A stretch of DNA of 64,000 nt from the NCBI RefSeq assembly GCF_001420915.1, contig NZ_CP013021.1, positions 2,701,001 to 2,765,000 of the forward strand, in the 5' to 3' direction. Shown here in pieces: positions 1-10,306 of the stretch (positions are counted from its first letter, which is position 1; each line of letters opens with the position of its first letter). Under the pieces are notes generated by a model. It was given only the letters and a program-made list of their open reading frames with translations. It was not told the origin of the DNA and did no database searches. The translations under genes were made by a program, and so were the position numbers. Origin of the DNA: Agarivorans gilvus (GTDB lineage: Bacteria > Pseudomonadota > Gammaproteobacteria > Enterobacterales > Celerinatantimonadaceae).

Positions 1-611
1 CGGTGATCACCGCCACTCAAATGATGGAGTCGATGATAAGCGCGCCCATGCCAACTCGCGCCGAGGTAATGGATGTAGCCAATGCGGTATTAGATGGCAC
101 CGATGCGGTAATGCTGTCGGGCGAAACCGCCGCGGGGCAATATCCGGTAGAAACCGTAAAAGCTATGGCCAGCGTCTGCTTAGGTGCCGAGAAGCAACGC
201 AGTATTAATGTCTCAAAATATCGCATTGATGAAACCTTTGAGAGTATTTCGGAAACGGTGGCTATGAGCACCATGTTTGCCGCCAACCACATGCGTGGCA
301 TGAAGGCGATAATAGCCTTAACCGAATCGGGCAGTACGCCTCTATTAATGTCACGTTTAAGTAGTGGCTTACCGATTTTCTCCCTGTCTCGCCATGCCAG
401 TACCCTGAGTCGCTGCGCCTTGTATCGCGGCGTTTACCCAATTCATTTTGAAGAGAGTGGCGAAAACATCATTCAAGTATCGCAAAGCGCCATCGACCTA
501 TTGAAACAACAAGGCTATTTAAGTAAGGGGGATTTGGTAATTCTGACTCATGGCGATGTGTTTGATCAGACCGGCCATACCAATACCAGCAAAATCTTAA
601 AGGTGAACTAA
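1..611 (+). CDS. pykA: Pyruvate kinase (PykA type), C-terminal part, cut by window edge
   Basis: Converts phosphoenolpyruvate and ADP to pyruvate and ATP in the last step of glycolysis. Only about the last 203 residues are present; the reading frame is open from base 3 and the start lies left of the window. Visible are the TATQMMESM and [13 protein letters not shown] motifs of the catalytic barrel, the [10 protein letters not shown] segment, and the C-terminal allosteric domain ending in a [10 protein letters not shown] strand. From memory, the match is closer to E. coli PykA (the AMP-activated isozyme) than to PykF, for example in the INVSKYR segment. It converges on the DUF2786 gene 33 bases away. 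Confidence 0.93.
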   Translation, partial: VITATQMMESMISAPMPTRAEVMDVANAVLDGTDAVMLSGETAAGQYPVETVKAMASVCLGAEKQRSINVSKYRIDETFESISETVAMSTMFAANHMRGMKAIIALTESGSTPLLMSRLSSGLPIFSLSRHASTLSRCALYRGVYPIHFEESGENIIQVSQSAIDLLKQQGYLSKGDLVILTHGDVFDQTGHTNTSKILKVN

Positions 612-644
612 CACAGGTTTAGCCAAGCAATGCGCTTGCCTAAG

Positions 645-1325
645 TTAACGCAATAGGTGGGGGGCGCGAGCGCCTTCTACCGGGCGATTAACCGACAGCT
701 TGCGGCCTTTTTTCATGCCGGTTTGGAAATCTGGCGTCAATTGTCCCATCGACGCCTTTATTTTAGCCTTAAAGGTTTCTCTATCGAGCTTTTCAAACAT
801 CTCATCTAAGTAGTCATCCATGTGCTCATTTCGCCCAGAGCTGGTTAAATCTGGCAGCTTTTCTAAAGCGCCTTCTAACCAACCGGCGGTAAAAGAAGAG
901 ACGCGCCGAGCAACGGTAACGTTATCGGTGCCGGAACCGGCAAAGCTATTTCTAAAGGAACCCACCTGCTGGTTCATTTCGCGGTAGATAATATCAAAAG
1001 CAAAGGCGGCAAATACCGCACGCTCGGCTAGGCCAACAAATTCAACTCGCTTTAAGCCTTTATGATTAACCAACACCGCTTCTACGCCGAAACGACCATT
1101 AATGCCACGAATAATACGCAGGATATTTTCGTTCACATTAGCCGGTAATAGCGTTTGACTAGAGGTTTTACCCATTTGGATAAGCTCGATATCCGCCTGC
1201 TCCAAACCATGCTTTAGCATCAAACGATGAGCCATGCGAATAGCTTGAGCGGCCTCATGTACATTTGAGGAGTTACCCAATTCTAAACACTTAGCTATTT
1301 TTTCTAAGGCACGTTGACGACTCAC
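645..1325 (-). CDS. DUF2786 domain protein
   Basis: Protein of 226 residues starting at GTG (1325); no ATG lies between it and the upstream in-frame stop. Residues about 5-45 (ALEKIAKCLELGNSSN, then a helix with MAHRLMLKHGL) fit the DUF2786 family, a domain of unknown function found in bacteria and phages. The middle of the protein (roughly 75-150) resembles the associated DUF7168-like region. The C-terminus is basic (KKGRKLSVNR). No signal peptide or membrane segment is visible, so it is probably cytoplasmic. It is not evidently in an operon. I cannot assign a function; the family call rests on recall of the N-terminal pattern. Confidence 0.7.
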   Translation of the reverse strand: MSRQRALEKIAKCLELGNSSNVHEAAQAIRMAHRLMLKHGLEQADIELIQMGKTSSQTLLPANVNENILRIIRGINGRFGVEAVLVNHKGLKRVEFVGLAERAVFAAFAFDIIYREMNQQVGSFRNSFAGSGTDNVTVARRVSSFTAGWLEGALEKLPDLTSSGRNEHMDDYLDEMFEKLDRETFKAKIKASMGQLTPDFQTGMKKGRKLSVNRPVEGARAPHLLR

Positions 1326-1458
1326 TACTACACCAAGCTCTGCTCAAAAATGAAGCGCTATTTTACTTATTTCAGGCAAATTTTCCAGCGATTACTCAAG
1401 TTCGCAAACAAGTAAGCGACGAGCAATAAGCCGCCGCTTACTCGTTGTACAACAGCAA

Positions 1459-3162
1459 CTACTTAGCCATTTGTGAAGCTTCTGCGGTGGCCGGATAAAA
1501 ATGTACATCGCGCTGCGGAAAAGGAATCGAAATCCCGTCTTTATCGAAGCGCATTTTCACTTCGCGGGTAATATCCCAATAGACATCCCAGTAATCGTCA
1601 GTTTTAACCCAAGGCCGCACGATGAAATCCACCGATGATTCATTCAGTACGTGCAGCTTCACGATAGACTCAGGTTTAGAGAGCACTTTCGGATGCTTAT
1701 CTAATAGCTCTTGTAATACCGCCTCGGTTTTTTCAATATCGTCGGTGTAACTCACCCCAAACACCAAATCCACCCGACGAATTCTTTGTGCGGTCACGTT
1801 TTTAATCACATCGCCCCAGATTTTACTATTGGGGATCACTAAAGTTTGGTTATCGAAGGTAAGAATAGTGGTTGAAACAAGGTTCATACTTTTAACCTTA
1901 CCAAATACGCCACCAGCCACTTCAACAATGTCTCCCACATCATAGGGGCGATAAACCAAGATCATCATGCCAGCAGCAAAATTACCCAAGGTATCTTGTA
2001 GAGCGAAACCGATGATGAAACCAGCCACACCCAAACCGGCAAGGATAGGGGCCAGTGAGATCCCTAGCTGGGCGAGGGCAACCAGTAGACCAATGATGAT
2101 GACCACCCGCGCGACCGAGGAAATAATCATTTCCTTCATTAATGAAGAGAGATTTAACTTAGAAGAATCTAAACTCTTGGTCATCACCTTGCGCACCAAA
2201 CGCGACAGCGAACGGAACACATAGTAAATACCCACCAATAGCACCAACTTAAATATCCACTCTCCACCATTGTCGATGAAATACTCACTCATTCGGGATA
2301 TCCAACGCTGAATAATGCCACTTAACACATCCACATCCAGTACGTCGGTAGTTATTTGCCCACCTAATTTTAGTAAGGTTTGCTGATAGAATGCCGCATC
2401 AAAACCCAACTGGCTGAGTAAGTTAACGGTGAGCTTAAAGCTTTCTCCTGCTACGCCCAGTTGTTCAGTAATGGTGGCTAATTGGTCTTTAAGGCTTTGA
2501 TCATCTTGGCTGATTTTAATTAGCCTAGCCAGCTCTTCGCGTTTCTTACCGACTAAGCCCACCATTCCAGAAAATACCTCGGCACGTGCATATAGGCGGT
2601 CAAGCAATTGCTGTTTATCTTCTTCAACCGCAAAACCAAGAGCTTGCTGATTGATAACCTGCTGAACCAAGGCCGAATAAATTAAATCTACGTTGGCTAA
2701 ATGCTCTGTATACAACTGAAAGGCTTTAATACTGTCTTGTTCTTGCTCAGCATATTGCTTATTAAATTGTTGCTGCCTTTTGTCTAAAGCTTGTGAGAGA
2801 GCTTGAGTATTTTTATTTATGATTTGCTCAATCTGACTCAACATGGCTTGCTGTTCGATGCCTTTAGCTTGTTGCTCGATGAGGTAGTGAGCTAATTGGT
2901 CAATGGTTTCAAAAGCATGTAAATGGCGCTCTAATAAGCGATGAGAAATAGCCTGCTGCTCTACGCTAGGAAGCTCATCTAAACTAGCCTGAATTTTCTC
3001 AATTCGCGCTTGCTGACGCTGATATTTTTCTAAAAGTAATTGGCCTTGGTCGGCGCTGGCAGCATTTACATTTGTTGCGGTGTCTGCCGTAGCTAAGGAC
3101 GGTAGCAATACTAAAACCGCCAATAACAATGTGTTTATAGCTAATTTAAGTCCCTTTAACAT
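1459..3162 (-). CDS. MscS-family mechanosensitive channel with long periplasmic N-terminal region
   Basis: Inner-membrane channel protein of about 567 residues, likely opening under membrane tension to release solutes on osmotic downshock. I place the start at 3162 rather than an ATG 15 bases upstream, because a GGAGG ribosome site sits just before it and the protein then opens with a clean signal peptide (MLKGLKLAINTLLLAVLVLL, cleavage near ATA-D). Residues about 25-270 are glutamine-rich and helical. Membrane helices follow, then the MscS pore helix (GLGVAGFIIGFALQDTLGNFAAGMMIL) and the beta domain (YRPYDVGDIVEVAG, VIPNSKIWGDVI). This is longer than MscS itself (286 residues) and resembles the larger MscS-like channels. 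It appears to be a single-gene unit. Confidence 0.9.
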   Translation of the reverse strand: MLKGLKLAINTLLLAVLVLLPSLATADTATNVNAASADQGQLLLEKYQRQQARIEKIQASLDELPSVEQQAISHRLLERHLHAFETIDQLAHYLIEQQAKGIEQQAMLSQIEQIINKNTQALSQALDKRQQQFNKQYAEQEQDSIKAFQLYTEHLANVDLIYSALVQQVINQQALGFAVEEDKQQLLDRLYARAEVFSGMVGLVGKKREELARLIKISQDDQSLKDQLATITEQLGVAGESFKLTVNLLSQLGFDAAFYQQTLLKLGGQITTDVLDVDVLSGIIQRWISRMSEYFIDNGGEWIFKLVLLVGIYYVFRSLSRLVRKVMTKSLDSSKLNLSSLMKEMIISSVARVVIIIGLLVALAQLGISLAPILAGLGVAGFIIGFALQDTLGNFAAGMMILVYRPYDVGDIVEVAGGVFGKVKSMNLVSTTILTFDNQTLVIPNSKIWGDVIKNVTAQRIRRVDLVFGVSYTDDIEKTEAVLQELLDKHPKVLSKPESIVKLHVLNESSVDFIVRPWVKTDDYWDVYWDITREVKMRFDKDGISIPFPQRDVHFYPATAEASQMAK

Positions 3163-3341
3163 CCCTTCCTCCGCCAATTCTGTGAGTCATTTATTACTTT
3201 AACAAATAACAGTTTACTAGATACAACTCTAGATTTTCACTGCCTAAATACGTTAATTTAACAACATATTTTACTAACGAAGGGATCTCAACAACGATTC
3301 ACTAAAGTGGGTAAAGTAGAATGAATAACTAAGGACAGTTT

Positions 3342-4169
3342 ATGAAAGTTAAGTACTGGCTTAGCCTTACGCTAATCCTCAGCTTAAGTAGCTCATTTTG
3401 CCAAGCGGGAGAGGGGCAGATAAGGTTAGGCGGGTTTTGGTCACATACCGACTCATCCATCAAAACCAAGGGACTTAATAATAGGGATTTCACCTTAGAT
3501 TTTGAGGACTCACTGCAACTAGAAGAGAACCAATATCTACCGTTTATTGAAGTTGGCTATAAGTTTAAAGACCGACATTATGTGTATGCCGACTGGCGCA
3601 GTTTGCATCGTGAAGCCAGCGTTATCTCCAACTACTCCTATACTTTGCCGAATAATCCAGACAAAGGTATTACCGCTGGCGCTAGAGTCAACTCTCGATT
3701 GAATATCGATATTCTGCGCACTGGCTATGCTTATTCGTTTTATCAAACAGCAAGTACGGAGCTAGGCGCGTCTATTGGTCTACACATCATGTTTATTGAA
3801 ACAGGCTTTAGTGGCGAAATTTCAGCTTGCTTTGAAGATAACGGCAACATCAGTTGTGAAGAATTAGCTCTTGACGGTGAATTGGTCAGTGAATCCACTA
3901 CCGCGCCCTTACCCGACATAGGGATATGGCTAGAACATAAGTTCAACCAGCACTGGGGGATCAGCGCAGCAAGTCAATTGTTCTACCTATCTATCGAGGG
4001 CAACGATGGTTATTTAGCGGATGTGAATGCTTTTGTAAATTACAGTATTAATAAAAACTGGAATGTGGAATTGGGTTACAACTACTACCTAGTGGAAGCT
4101 AACTGGAAACAGACCACGCTTAAATATCATTATCGCGGCCCCATGTTAAACCTCGCCTATACATTTTAG
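3342..4169 (+). CDS. Putative outer-membrane beta-barrel protein
   Basis: Protein of 275 residues with a signal peptide (MKVKYWLSLTLILSLSSSFC, cleavage near QAG). The mature part alternates hydrophobic and polar residues in strand-sized blocks (YLPFIEVGYKF, HYVYADWRSL, NVELGYNYYLVEA) and ends in LNLAYTF, with the terminal aromatic residue that the BAM machinery recognises. Two cysteines (ACFEDNGNISCEE) could form a loop disulphide. An AAGGA ribosome site precedes the ATG. I do not recognise a named family or substrate. It stands alone, divergent from the MscS-like gene and convergent with trpB across a shared hairpin. Confidence 0.7.
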   Translation: MKVKYWLSLTLILSLSSSFCQAGEGQIRLGGFWSHTDSSIKTKGLNNRDFTLDFEDSLQLEENQYLPFIEVGYKFKDRHYVYADWRSLHREASVISNYSYTLPNNPDKGITAGARVNSRLNIDILRTGYAYSFYQTASTELGASIGLHIMFIETGFSGEISACFEDNGNISCEELALDGELVSESTTAPLPDIGIWLEHKFNQHWGISAASQLFYLSIEGNDGYLADVNAFVNYSINKNWNVELGYNYYLVEANWKQTTLKYHYRGPMLNLAYTF

Positions 4170-4173
4170 CGTT

Positions 4174-4206
4174 TTAAGGCCAGGAAGCTTAGCTTCCTGG
4201 CCTTAA
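4174..4206. terminator. Perfect inverted repeat between convergent genes
   Basis: Sixteen-base arms (TTAAGGCCAGGAAGCT and its complement) separated by a single base lie between the barrel gene and trpB. The position suggests a bidirectional terminator, but there is no long T run on either side, so it is not a textbook intrinsic terminator. Confidence 0.6.
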
Positions 4207-4215
4207 GTTAAGCGC

Positions 4216-5439
4216 TTATAACAAGGAAGCAATACCGTATTGCTTGCCATAGTTTTCTACAACAAAATCAATATCTTTATCACCACGCCCAGACAAGTTA
4301 ATTAAAATAGAACCGCGGGTGCCTTGCTTGGCAAGATTAATAGCATGAGCAACCGCATGGGCTGACTCAATGGCAGGAATGATACCTTCGAGGCGAGACA
4401 GCTCGAAAAAGGCAGCAATCGCTTCTTCATCACTCACCACACCATATTTCACTCGACCCAAATCTTTAAGATAAGCGTGCTGAGGTCCCACCGACGGATA
4501 ATCTAGACCACTGGCCACTGAATATACTTCCTGCGGCTCACCTTGCTCATCTTTTAACATGTAAGAGTGGAAACCATGCATGGTTCCTGGTACACCCTTA
4601 CTCAAGGTAGCTGCGTGCTCCCCAACTTGCTCTAGGCCGCGTCCAGCCGGCTCACAGCCATGCATGGCCACGCTGTCATCTTCTAGAAATGCACTAAATA
4701 AGCCCATGGCATTTGAACCACCGCCAACACAAGCCACTAGGTTGTCGGGTAACTGACCGGTCATCGCTTGAAACTGCTCACGCGCCTCTATACCAATGAT
4801 GGATTGGAAGTCTCGAACCATCATAGGGAAGGGGTGTGGACCCACTACCGAACCAATCGCATATAACTGAGTATGAGGATCGGCCAAGTAGGCTTCAAAG
4901 GCGCTATCTACCGCTTCTTTCAGAGTTTTTCGGCCATGGGTAGCAGCAATTACATTAGCACCTAAAATACGCATTCTCACCACATTAGGATGCTCTTTAG
5001 CAATATCCACTTCGCCCATATGAATATCGCATTCTAAACCCAGCAAAGCCGCCGCCGTAGCTAAGGCAACCCCATGTTGACCCGCCCCAGTTTCAGCAAT
5101 CACCTTGGTTTTACCCATTTTTTTAGCTAATAAGACTTCACCTAAACAATGGTTTATTTTGTGCGCGCCCGTGTGGTTAAGATCTTCACGCTTAAGGTAA
5201 ATATCACAACCGTATTTTTCTGAAAGATGTTGCGCATGGAAAATCGGGCTAGGGCGGCCCACATAATGCTGGTACAAACGAGTGAGTTCGGCAACAAAAC
5301 TAGGATCCTGACGAATATCCTGGTAAGCCTGATTAATATCATCCATTACCGCTTGTAGTTCTGGTGGAATAAAGCTTCCACCGTATTCACCAAAGTAGCC
5401 TTCACTATTGGGTAGTGGATGCTCAAACTGTTTAGTCAT
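4216..5439 (-). CDS. trpB: Tryptophan synthase beta chain, stand-alone copy
   Basis: Protein of 407 residues in the PLP-dependent TrpB family, which condenses indole with serine to give tryptophan. The PLP lysine is in GAHKIN (about K94), the catalytic glutamate in AETGAGQHG (about E116), the phosphate loop is GGGSNAMG (239-246), and the C-terminal NLSGRGDKD is present, so it looks catalytically intact. An AGGA site precedes the ATG. No trpA, trpC or other trp gene is nearby, and I see no leader-peptide attenuator. It may therefore be a second, salvage-type copy working on free indole; that role is inference. The HKINHC sequence differs from the HKINNA of E. coli as I recall it. Confidence 0.9.
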   Translation of the reverse strand: MTKQFEHPLPNSEGYFGEYGGSFIPPELQAVMDDINQAYQDIRQDPSFVAELTRLYQHYVGRPSPIFHAQHLSEKYGCDIYLKREDLNHTGAHKINHCLGEVLLAKKMGKTKVIAETGAGQHGVALATAAALLGLECDIHMGEVDIAKEHPNVVRMRILGANVIAATHGRKTLKEAVDSAFEAYLADPHTQLYAIGSVVGPHPFPMMVRDFQSIIGIEAREQFQAMTGQLPDNLVACVGGGSNAMGLFSAFLEDDSVAMHGCEPAGRGLEQVGEHAATLSKGVPGTMHGFHSYMLKDEQGEPQEVYSVASGLDYPSVGPQHAYLKDLGRVKYGVVSDEEAIAAFFELSRLEGIIPAIESAHAVAHAINLAKQGTRGSILINLSGRGDKDIDFVVENYGKQYGIASLL

Positions 5440-5531
5440 GGTTAATCCTATCTATCATGCAAAGCCTTAGTTATACCCAATAAGCGCCAATAATTATGTG
5501 CGCTATCTAGCCCTTCAAGCGATTCTTGTTA

Positions 5532-5556
5532 TAAAAAAAGCGGCTAAAGCCGCTAT
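5532..5556 (-). terminator. Intrinsic terminator after glmU
   Basis: On the minus strand a hairpin AGCGGCTTTAGCCGCT (5539-5554) is followed by a run of seven T residues, just past the glmU stop codon. Confidence 0.85.
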
Positions 5557-5567
5557 TTATTAGTTAC

Positions 5568-6929
5568 TTAAGATTTTTTTACCGGACGCTGCCAAGTGCT
5601 TATACTGCGCTGCTTGGTTCGAGAAATCGCCAGTACCTCTGGTTCAACATTGCTGGTAATGGTAGAACCGGCGCCTACGGTGGCATTTTTCCCCACGGTA
5701 ACCGGAGCCACCAACTGAGTATCACTGCCAATAAAGGCACCATCTTCAATAATGGTTTGAAATTTATTCACCCCATCGTAGTTACAAGTAATGGTGCCTG
5801 CTCCAATGTTAACGTACTCGCCCACCGTGGTATCCCCAAGATAAGTAAGGTGGCCGGCTTTTGAGCCCTTACCCAAAGTGGATTTTTTCATTTCAACGAA
5901 GTTACCCACATGGGCATCTTGTGCTAATTTGGCACCCGGACGCAAACGAGCAAAAGGCCCAGCAGAGGCATCCTGAGCTAGGCTGGCTTGCTCGATAATG
6001 CTATTGGCTTTGATGGTGACGTTATCAGCAATATCACAATCAATCAGAATTACATTAGCTTCAATGGTTACGTTGTTACCAAGGGTAACTTTACCTTTAA
6101 TTAAGACGTTAATGTCGATAAAACAATCGCTACCTACACTTAACTCACCACGTAAATCGAAGCGGTTGGCATCGGCCAAACTCACCCCTTGACGCAATAG
6201 TTCTTCGGCTTGGCCTTTTTGATAAGCCCGCTCTAAAGCATTAAGTTGTACTCGGTCATTCACTCCCTGTACTTCAACGATAGAATCCGGTTGTACCGCG
6301 CTCACTAAGTTACCTTCTTGCACTGCCATTTCGATAATGTCGGTAACGTAATATTCACCTTGAGCATTGTCATTGGTGAGCTGAGCCAACCAGCGATTTA
6401 AATCATCACTATTAGCCACCAATACACCGGTATTCACTTCGCGAATAGCTAGCTGTTCTTGATTGGCATCTTTGTGTTCTACGATCGCAGCCACACTGCC
6501 ATTTTCGCGAACAATTCGTCCATAGCCAGTAGGGTCATCTTGATTCACCGTTAATAAGGCAATGCCCTTTTCTGGTAGCGCGGCTAATAAGCGTTGAATG
6601 GTTTGCTGAGTAATTAAGGGGGTATCGCCATACAACATCACCACTGGCTGATTGGCGGCAAAATGCGGCGCCGCTTGTTGCATGGCATGGCCGGTACCAA
6701 GTTGCTCGGCTTGTTCCACCCAGTTTAAGCTTGGGTCTTGAATTTGCTGCTGGATTAACTCGCCACCATGACCATAAATCAAATGAATCGCTTCAGGCTG
6801 TAATTTTTTCGCGGTATCTATTACGTGTTGTACCATCGGCTTATCTGCCAATTTATGCAAAACCTTAGGTAAAGCAGAACGCATTCGGGTTCCTTTACCG
6901 GCGGCCAAAATAACGACACTGAAATTCAT
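5568..6929 (-). CDS. glmU: Bifunctional GlmU (N-acetylglucosamine-1-P uridyltransferase / glucosamine-1-P acetyltransferase)
   Basis: Makes UDP-N-acetylglucosamine, the precursor of peptidoglycan and lipid A: acetylation of glucosamine-1-phosphate, then uridylylation. It has 453 residues, close to the 456 of E. coli. The N-terminal pyrophosphorylase domain carries [18 protein letters not shown] (from residue 8), with [11 protein letters not shown] and YGDTPL following. From about residue 250 the hexapeptide left-handed helix begins, with [11 protein letters not shown] and [10 protein letters not shown] in the acetyltransferase site. An AAGGA site lies six bases before the ATG. In E. coli glmU follows atpC directly; here ravA and viaA lie between. 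Confidence 0.97.
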   Translation of the reverse strand: MNFSVVILAAGKGTRMRSALPKVLHKLADKPMVQHVIDTAKKLQPEAIHLIYGHGGELIQQQIQDPSLNWVEQAEQLGTGHAMQQAAPHFAANQPVVMLYGDTPLITQQTIQRLLAALPEKGIALLTVNQDDPTGYGRIVRENGSVAAIVEHKDANQEQLAIREVNTGVLVANSDDLNRWLAQLTNDNAQGEYYVTDIIEMAVQEGNLVSAVQPDSIVEVQGVNDRVQLNALERAYQKGQAEELLRQGVSLADANRFDLRGELSVGSDCFIDINVLIKGKVTLGNNVTIEANVILIDCDIADNVTIKANSIIEQASLAQDASAGPFARLRPGAKLAQDAHVGNFVEMKKSTLGKGSKAGHLTYLGDTTVGEYVNIGAGTITCNYDGVNKFQTIIEDGAFIGSDTQLVAPVTVGKNATVGAGSTITSNVEPEVLAISRTKQRSISTWQRPVKKS

Positions 6930-7019
6930 TTGGATTCCTTATTGTGGGACTAACCATCCCGTTAACACTGATTACTTAATAATGGAATTAAGTCTAAGCG
7001 AAATGCCTTGGCTTTGGAA

Positions 7020-8459
7020 TTAGCGTTTGAATAAACGTTGAATGGGCGAGCGGGTGTAATCCCATAAATAGTCAAAAATACTCATTAATTGAGGATTACC
7101 GTAGCTCGACAAGTTGACCGCATGGAAACGGTTTTTTTGTTGTTTTAACTGCTCGATTTGCGCCAACAAACTTTCTGGGGGAGCGGGGGCAATAAAATCC
7201 GATAGAACCAATAGGTCGGCATTTTTATATTGATCCTTGTGCATCTGCTTAATCGCTTCGCTTAAGGCCGACGGCATATCAGTGCCGCCATGAAAGCTAT
7301 AAGAAAGAAAATTAAGCACTTCACGCAAGCCATCTTTTTTGGTGAGTTGGTAAGTAATTAACTCGGTGGAAAACATAATCACATAGCAATCTCGCTGTTC
7401 GGCCAAAGCAATTTGCATTAAACCGTAGGCGAGAGCCTTAGCGCATTTTTCCGGAAATCCCTGCATCGAGCCAGAGCTATCAATGGCTAAAATAAACGGC
7501 CCTTTATCGAGTAAGGCTTGTTCGGCGGCTTTCTTATAGGTTTTAACCTTGCGTAATTTACGCTGCTTTCCCTGCATTTGGTAATTCATTAATTGATGAT
7601 CGAGCAGGTGTTTGTAAAAAATCACCTCTAATTCGGGATAGGCCAAAAATAACGTTTCGCTAGGCAGCAATTTGGCTAAATCATCACCCTCATGTACCCC
7701 AACAATATCATCGGTTACTTGCTCTAATTGCTCTTCAACCAACTGCGGTTCTTCTACTGGTGCATTACTGCTGTTGGGGTCGCTCACTTGGTCGGCCATT
7801 CGCCCCAGTTTTTCGGCGATATCTTGCAAGCCCTTATGCGACTTAAGAAAAGCGGAGAATTGTTTTAATAGATTAAGCTCGGTCTTAGTTAACTTGGCTG
7901 CAGCCATGTCCCACAACCGCCCCATTTTATTAGGGTTACCCGCCTCGGTCATCTCGGGCATGGCTTCTAAGGTCTCCACTCGCTGGTAGAGATCTGCCAA
8001 TAGCTGTTGCTTATGTTGCTTTACTTCATCGGCTTGAGCCTGCTTGAGCTGCTGAGCGATGCTATCAAACCATTGATTGCAGAAATAGCTTTGAAACATC
8101 GGACTATAACGGTGGTGGGGGTGGGCCACTAGCTCACTGGCTTGAGAATAAAACTCCGAACACACACTTAACTGCAGCAGCAATTCATCGATGCCTTGAG
8201 TAAAAGCGTGACTGTCTAATTCAATGCTTTGCTGGTAGAGGGCGATTTCTTCGGCAAATTTTTGTTCAATAGTGACTTTGCTGAGCTTAGCGCGAATTTG
8301 GTTTTTCCACTTATGTAGCTGGTTATTCATGGAACTTTGAATACCGGGACTAGACTCGGCAATCATCATTAATTGCGGGCGCAACATCACTTCTCGAACG
8401 GCTTCTTCAAGCACCCCCGATTCAGCTAGCATTAAACCAAACTGAAGGCTATCTAACAT
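7020..8459 (-). CDS. viaA: ViaA-like von Willebrand factor A protein, partner of RavA
   Basis: Protein of 479 residues (E. coli ViaA is 483). The C-terminal VWA domain has the metal-ion site DSSGS at residues 327-331 and the threonine of GGTD near 394. The N-terminal half is helical and unique to the family (MLRPQLMMIAESSPG, GRLWDMAAAKL). It is the partner of the MoxR ATPase RavA; in E. coli the pair is linked to respiratory-complex (Nuo, Frd) and envelope functions. The gene begins eight bases after the ravA stop, so the two are surely co-transcribed. No signal peptide is present, so it is cytoplasmic or peripheral at the membrane. Confidence 0.92.
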   Translation of the reverse strand: MLDSLQFGLMLAESGVLEEAVREVMLRPQLMMIAESSPGIQSSMNNQLHKWKNQIRAKLSKVTIEQKFAEEIALYQQSIELDSHAFTQGIDELLLQLSVCSEFYSQASELVAHPHHRYSPMFQSYFCNQWFDSIAQQLKQAQADEVKQHKQQLLADLYQRVETLEAMPEMTEAGNPNKMGRLWDMAAAKLTKTELNLLKQFSAFLKSHKGLQDIAEKLGRMADQVSDPNSSNAPVEEPQLVEEQLEQVTDDIVGVHEGDDLAKLLPSETLFLAYPELEVIFYKHLLDHQLMNYQMQGKQRKLRKVKTYKKAAEQALLDKGPFILAIDSSGSMQGFPEKCAKALAYGLMQIALAEQRDCYVIMFSTELITYQLTKKDGLREVLNFLSYSFHGGTDMPSALSEAIKQMHKDQYKNADLLVLSDFIAPAPPESLLAQIEQLKQQKNRFHAVNLSSYGNPQLMSIFDYLWDYTRSPIQRLFKR

Positions 8460-8467
8460 GCCTAAAC

Positions 8468-10117
8468 CTAATCAAAAAAGTCACCAATATTACGCATTCG
8501 ATAAGCTTGCTTATCGAGTAACTCGCTCACCTGTTTCACCATCTGCTCAACCTCGATTAAGCTCGCTTCTATCGCCTCAGGTAGCTGATTAGCGATGAAG
8601 TTATGGGGTAGCGCGCCGTGAAATTGTGCACGGCTGCGTTTCAACTGAAACTCTGCTTGTTTAATGGTAGCCAAAACCTCGTCAATTTGCTGCTGCCAGT
8701 TGGCAAATTGCTGCGGCGGCAATGCTTGCTGCTGAACTAAAGCCACCGGCAGTGGTCGATTAGCGATATCTTTAATTACCAGCTGGTGGTTAATATCAAT
8801 TTCAAATAACAAACGGCATAACTCGCTGCCCTGATTGATTCGGCCCAGCATCTCACAGCGGCCAGATTTAATTTTTTTACTAAATTCATTAGCATCAACA
8901 TAAACCCAGCGAGTTTCGCCTTTGTCTTTCTCACTCACCGACAAATTGCTTTGTAGTACTACCAGCTTAAATAATTGGCCACCGTGGGGATTGGCATAAG
9001 ACTTAGCCACACTAAAGTCATACTTATATTGCTCTTTACGTAAGCCTGAATCATGCTCAAACTGCATTTTTAGCTGCTGGCATATATCATCAGCCACCGC
9101 TTGATAATGGCGCTCTGCGCGCTCTGCCAGCTCTTTAAGCTGCACTTGGTCAAAGGCATGATTAAGCGCATAATCGCGAATACAGCCTCTGACAAACTCA
9201 CGATCATCCAGGTTATGCCAGAGACAATCTTGCAGTAGCAATAAATCTAAGGGATTTACCTCTGAGCGGCCGTTAAAGAAGGCGCTCGCTTGCAATAAGT
9301 GAATTGATTTTTTCCAGCGTCGATCGGATACATACAAGCTTTGATAATCACTGTCGGCTTGACCTAAAGGCTGCTCATTTTCAACCAGCGTTTTTATAAT
9401 AAAGAGTTTTTCAAATACCTCATCACTCATCGTCACCAAGTTAATTTGATGCTGCCATTGCTGATATTCTTGGTCACCAATCAACAGCTCTGAGGGAATA
9501 GCCGGTAAGCTTTGATTGCCTAAGATGAGCGCTTTAAAATTGTCTTTTTGCTGAATGCGATTAACAAACACCCGCACTAACATGCGGTCGTATAAGGCCT
9601 CTAAACCACTATCCTCTTCAGGCAATTCATTAGATGCCGAAATCAGCAGGCGCATCGGTACGGCTAGGTTTTCAGAACCATTTCTAAAAGTGCGTTCGTT
9701 CACTACGGTAAGTAGGGTATTTAGAATGGCTGGTCCCGCCTTCCATATTTCATCGAGAAAAACGATGTGAGCAGCAGGTAAATAACCCTCGGTTAAGCGA
9801 ATATATTTACCGTTATCTTTTAATTCTTGAATCGATAAGGGGCCAAACACCTCTTCGGGAGTTGAAAAGCGAGTCATTAAATAGTCAAAAAAGTTTTGAC
9901 TTTCAAAGGCCTGAGCTAAGCGTTTGGCGATCATGCTTTTTGCTATACCGGGAGGCCCGAGTAAAAATACACTTTCTCCAGCCAAAGCCGCCAACAAGCA
10001 TAACTTAAAGCTCTGTTCGCGCTCGTAGATGCCCGAAGATAAGGCCGTTAAAAGCTTCTTAATACGCTCTGATAGTAAGGCCTGACTAGCCTGATTGAAT
10101 GGCGAAACGCTTGCCAT
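8468..10117 (-). CDS. ravA: RavA, MoxR-family AAA+ ATPase
   Basis: AAA+ ATPase of about 549 residues that acts with ViaA as a chaperone-like remodeller. Walker A GPPGIAKS is at 54-61, Walker B VFLDEIWK near 120, and a sensor segment SASNELP follows; the family stretch MTRFSTPEEVFGPLSIQ is nearly identical to E. coli. The C-terminal third, which corresponds to the LARA region, is longer and more divergent than in E. coli (498 residues). I choose the ATG at 10117 because AAGGGG lies just before it; an in-frame ATG at 10138 has no ribosome site. It is the first gene of the ravA-viaA pair. Confidence 0.9.
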   Translation of the reverse strand: MASVSPFNQASQALLSERIKKLLTALSSGIYEREQSFKLCLLAALAGESVFLLGPPGIAKSMIAKRLAQAFESQNFFDYLMTRFSTPEEVFGPLSIQELKDNGKYIRLTEGYLPAAHIVFLDEIWKAGPAILNTLLTVVNERTFRNGSENLAVPMRLLISASNELPEEDSGLEALYDRMLVRVFVNRIQQKDNFKALILGNQSLPAIPSELLIGDQEYQQWQHQINLVTMSDEVFEKLFIIKTLVENEQPLGQADSDYQSLYVSDRRWKKSIHLLQASAFFNGRSEVNPLDLLLLQDCLWHNLDDREFVRGCIRDYALNHAFDQVQLKELAERAERHYQAVADDICQQLKMQFEHDSGLRKEQYKYDFSVAKSYANPHGGQLFKLVVLQSNLSVSEKDKGETRWVYVDANEFSKKIKSGRCEMLGRINQGSELCRLLFEIDINHQLVIKDIANRPLPVALVQQQALPPQQFANWQQQIDEVLATIKQAEFQLKRSRAQFHGALPHNFIANQLPEAIEASLIEVEQMVKQVSELLDKQAYRMRNIGDFFD

Positions 10118-10264
10118 AACCGCCCCTTGCTGCTGCATGATGTTACGAAATATAAGACTAAGCTAAGCCTTAAACACTCTAGTTAGCCATAGTCTTAGTT
10201 AAGGCTGCAATAAGCTTAACTGGGTATCAGCTTTTGTTGATACCAAGGTCACTTTTTACAGACA

Positions 10265-10290
10265 AAAAAGGCGCTCTGTGAGCGCCTTTT
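10265..10290 (-). terminator. Intrinsic terminator of the atp operon
   Basis: The hairpin AGGCGCTCACAGAGCGCCT on the minus strand is followed by six T residues, just beyond the atpC stop. Confidence 0.88.
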
Positions 10291-10306
10291 ACTTATCAAA
10301 CTAAAC

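Noticed and set aside
1409..1450. Inverted repeat AGTAAGCG/CGCTTACT after the MscS-like gene
   Set aside because: Likely a weak terminator, but it has no T run and is too ordinary to report as a feature.
2575..2595. CACGTG core inside the MscS-like gene
   Set aside because: Flanks do not match parS (needs GTTTCACGTG); likewise the CACGTG copies near 44715 and 53545.
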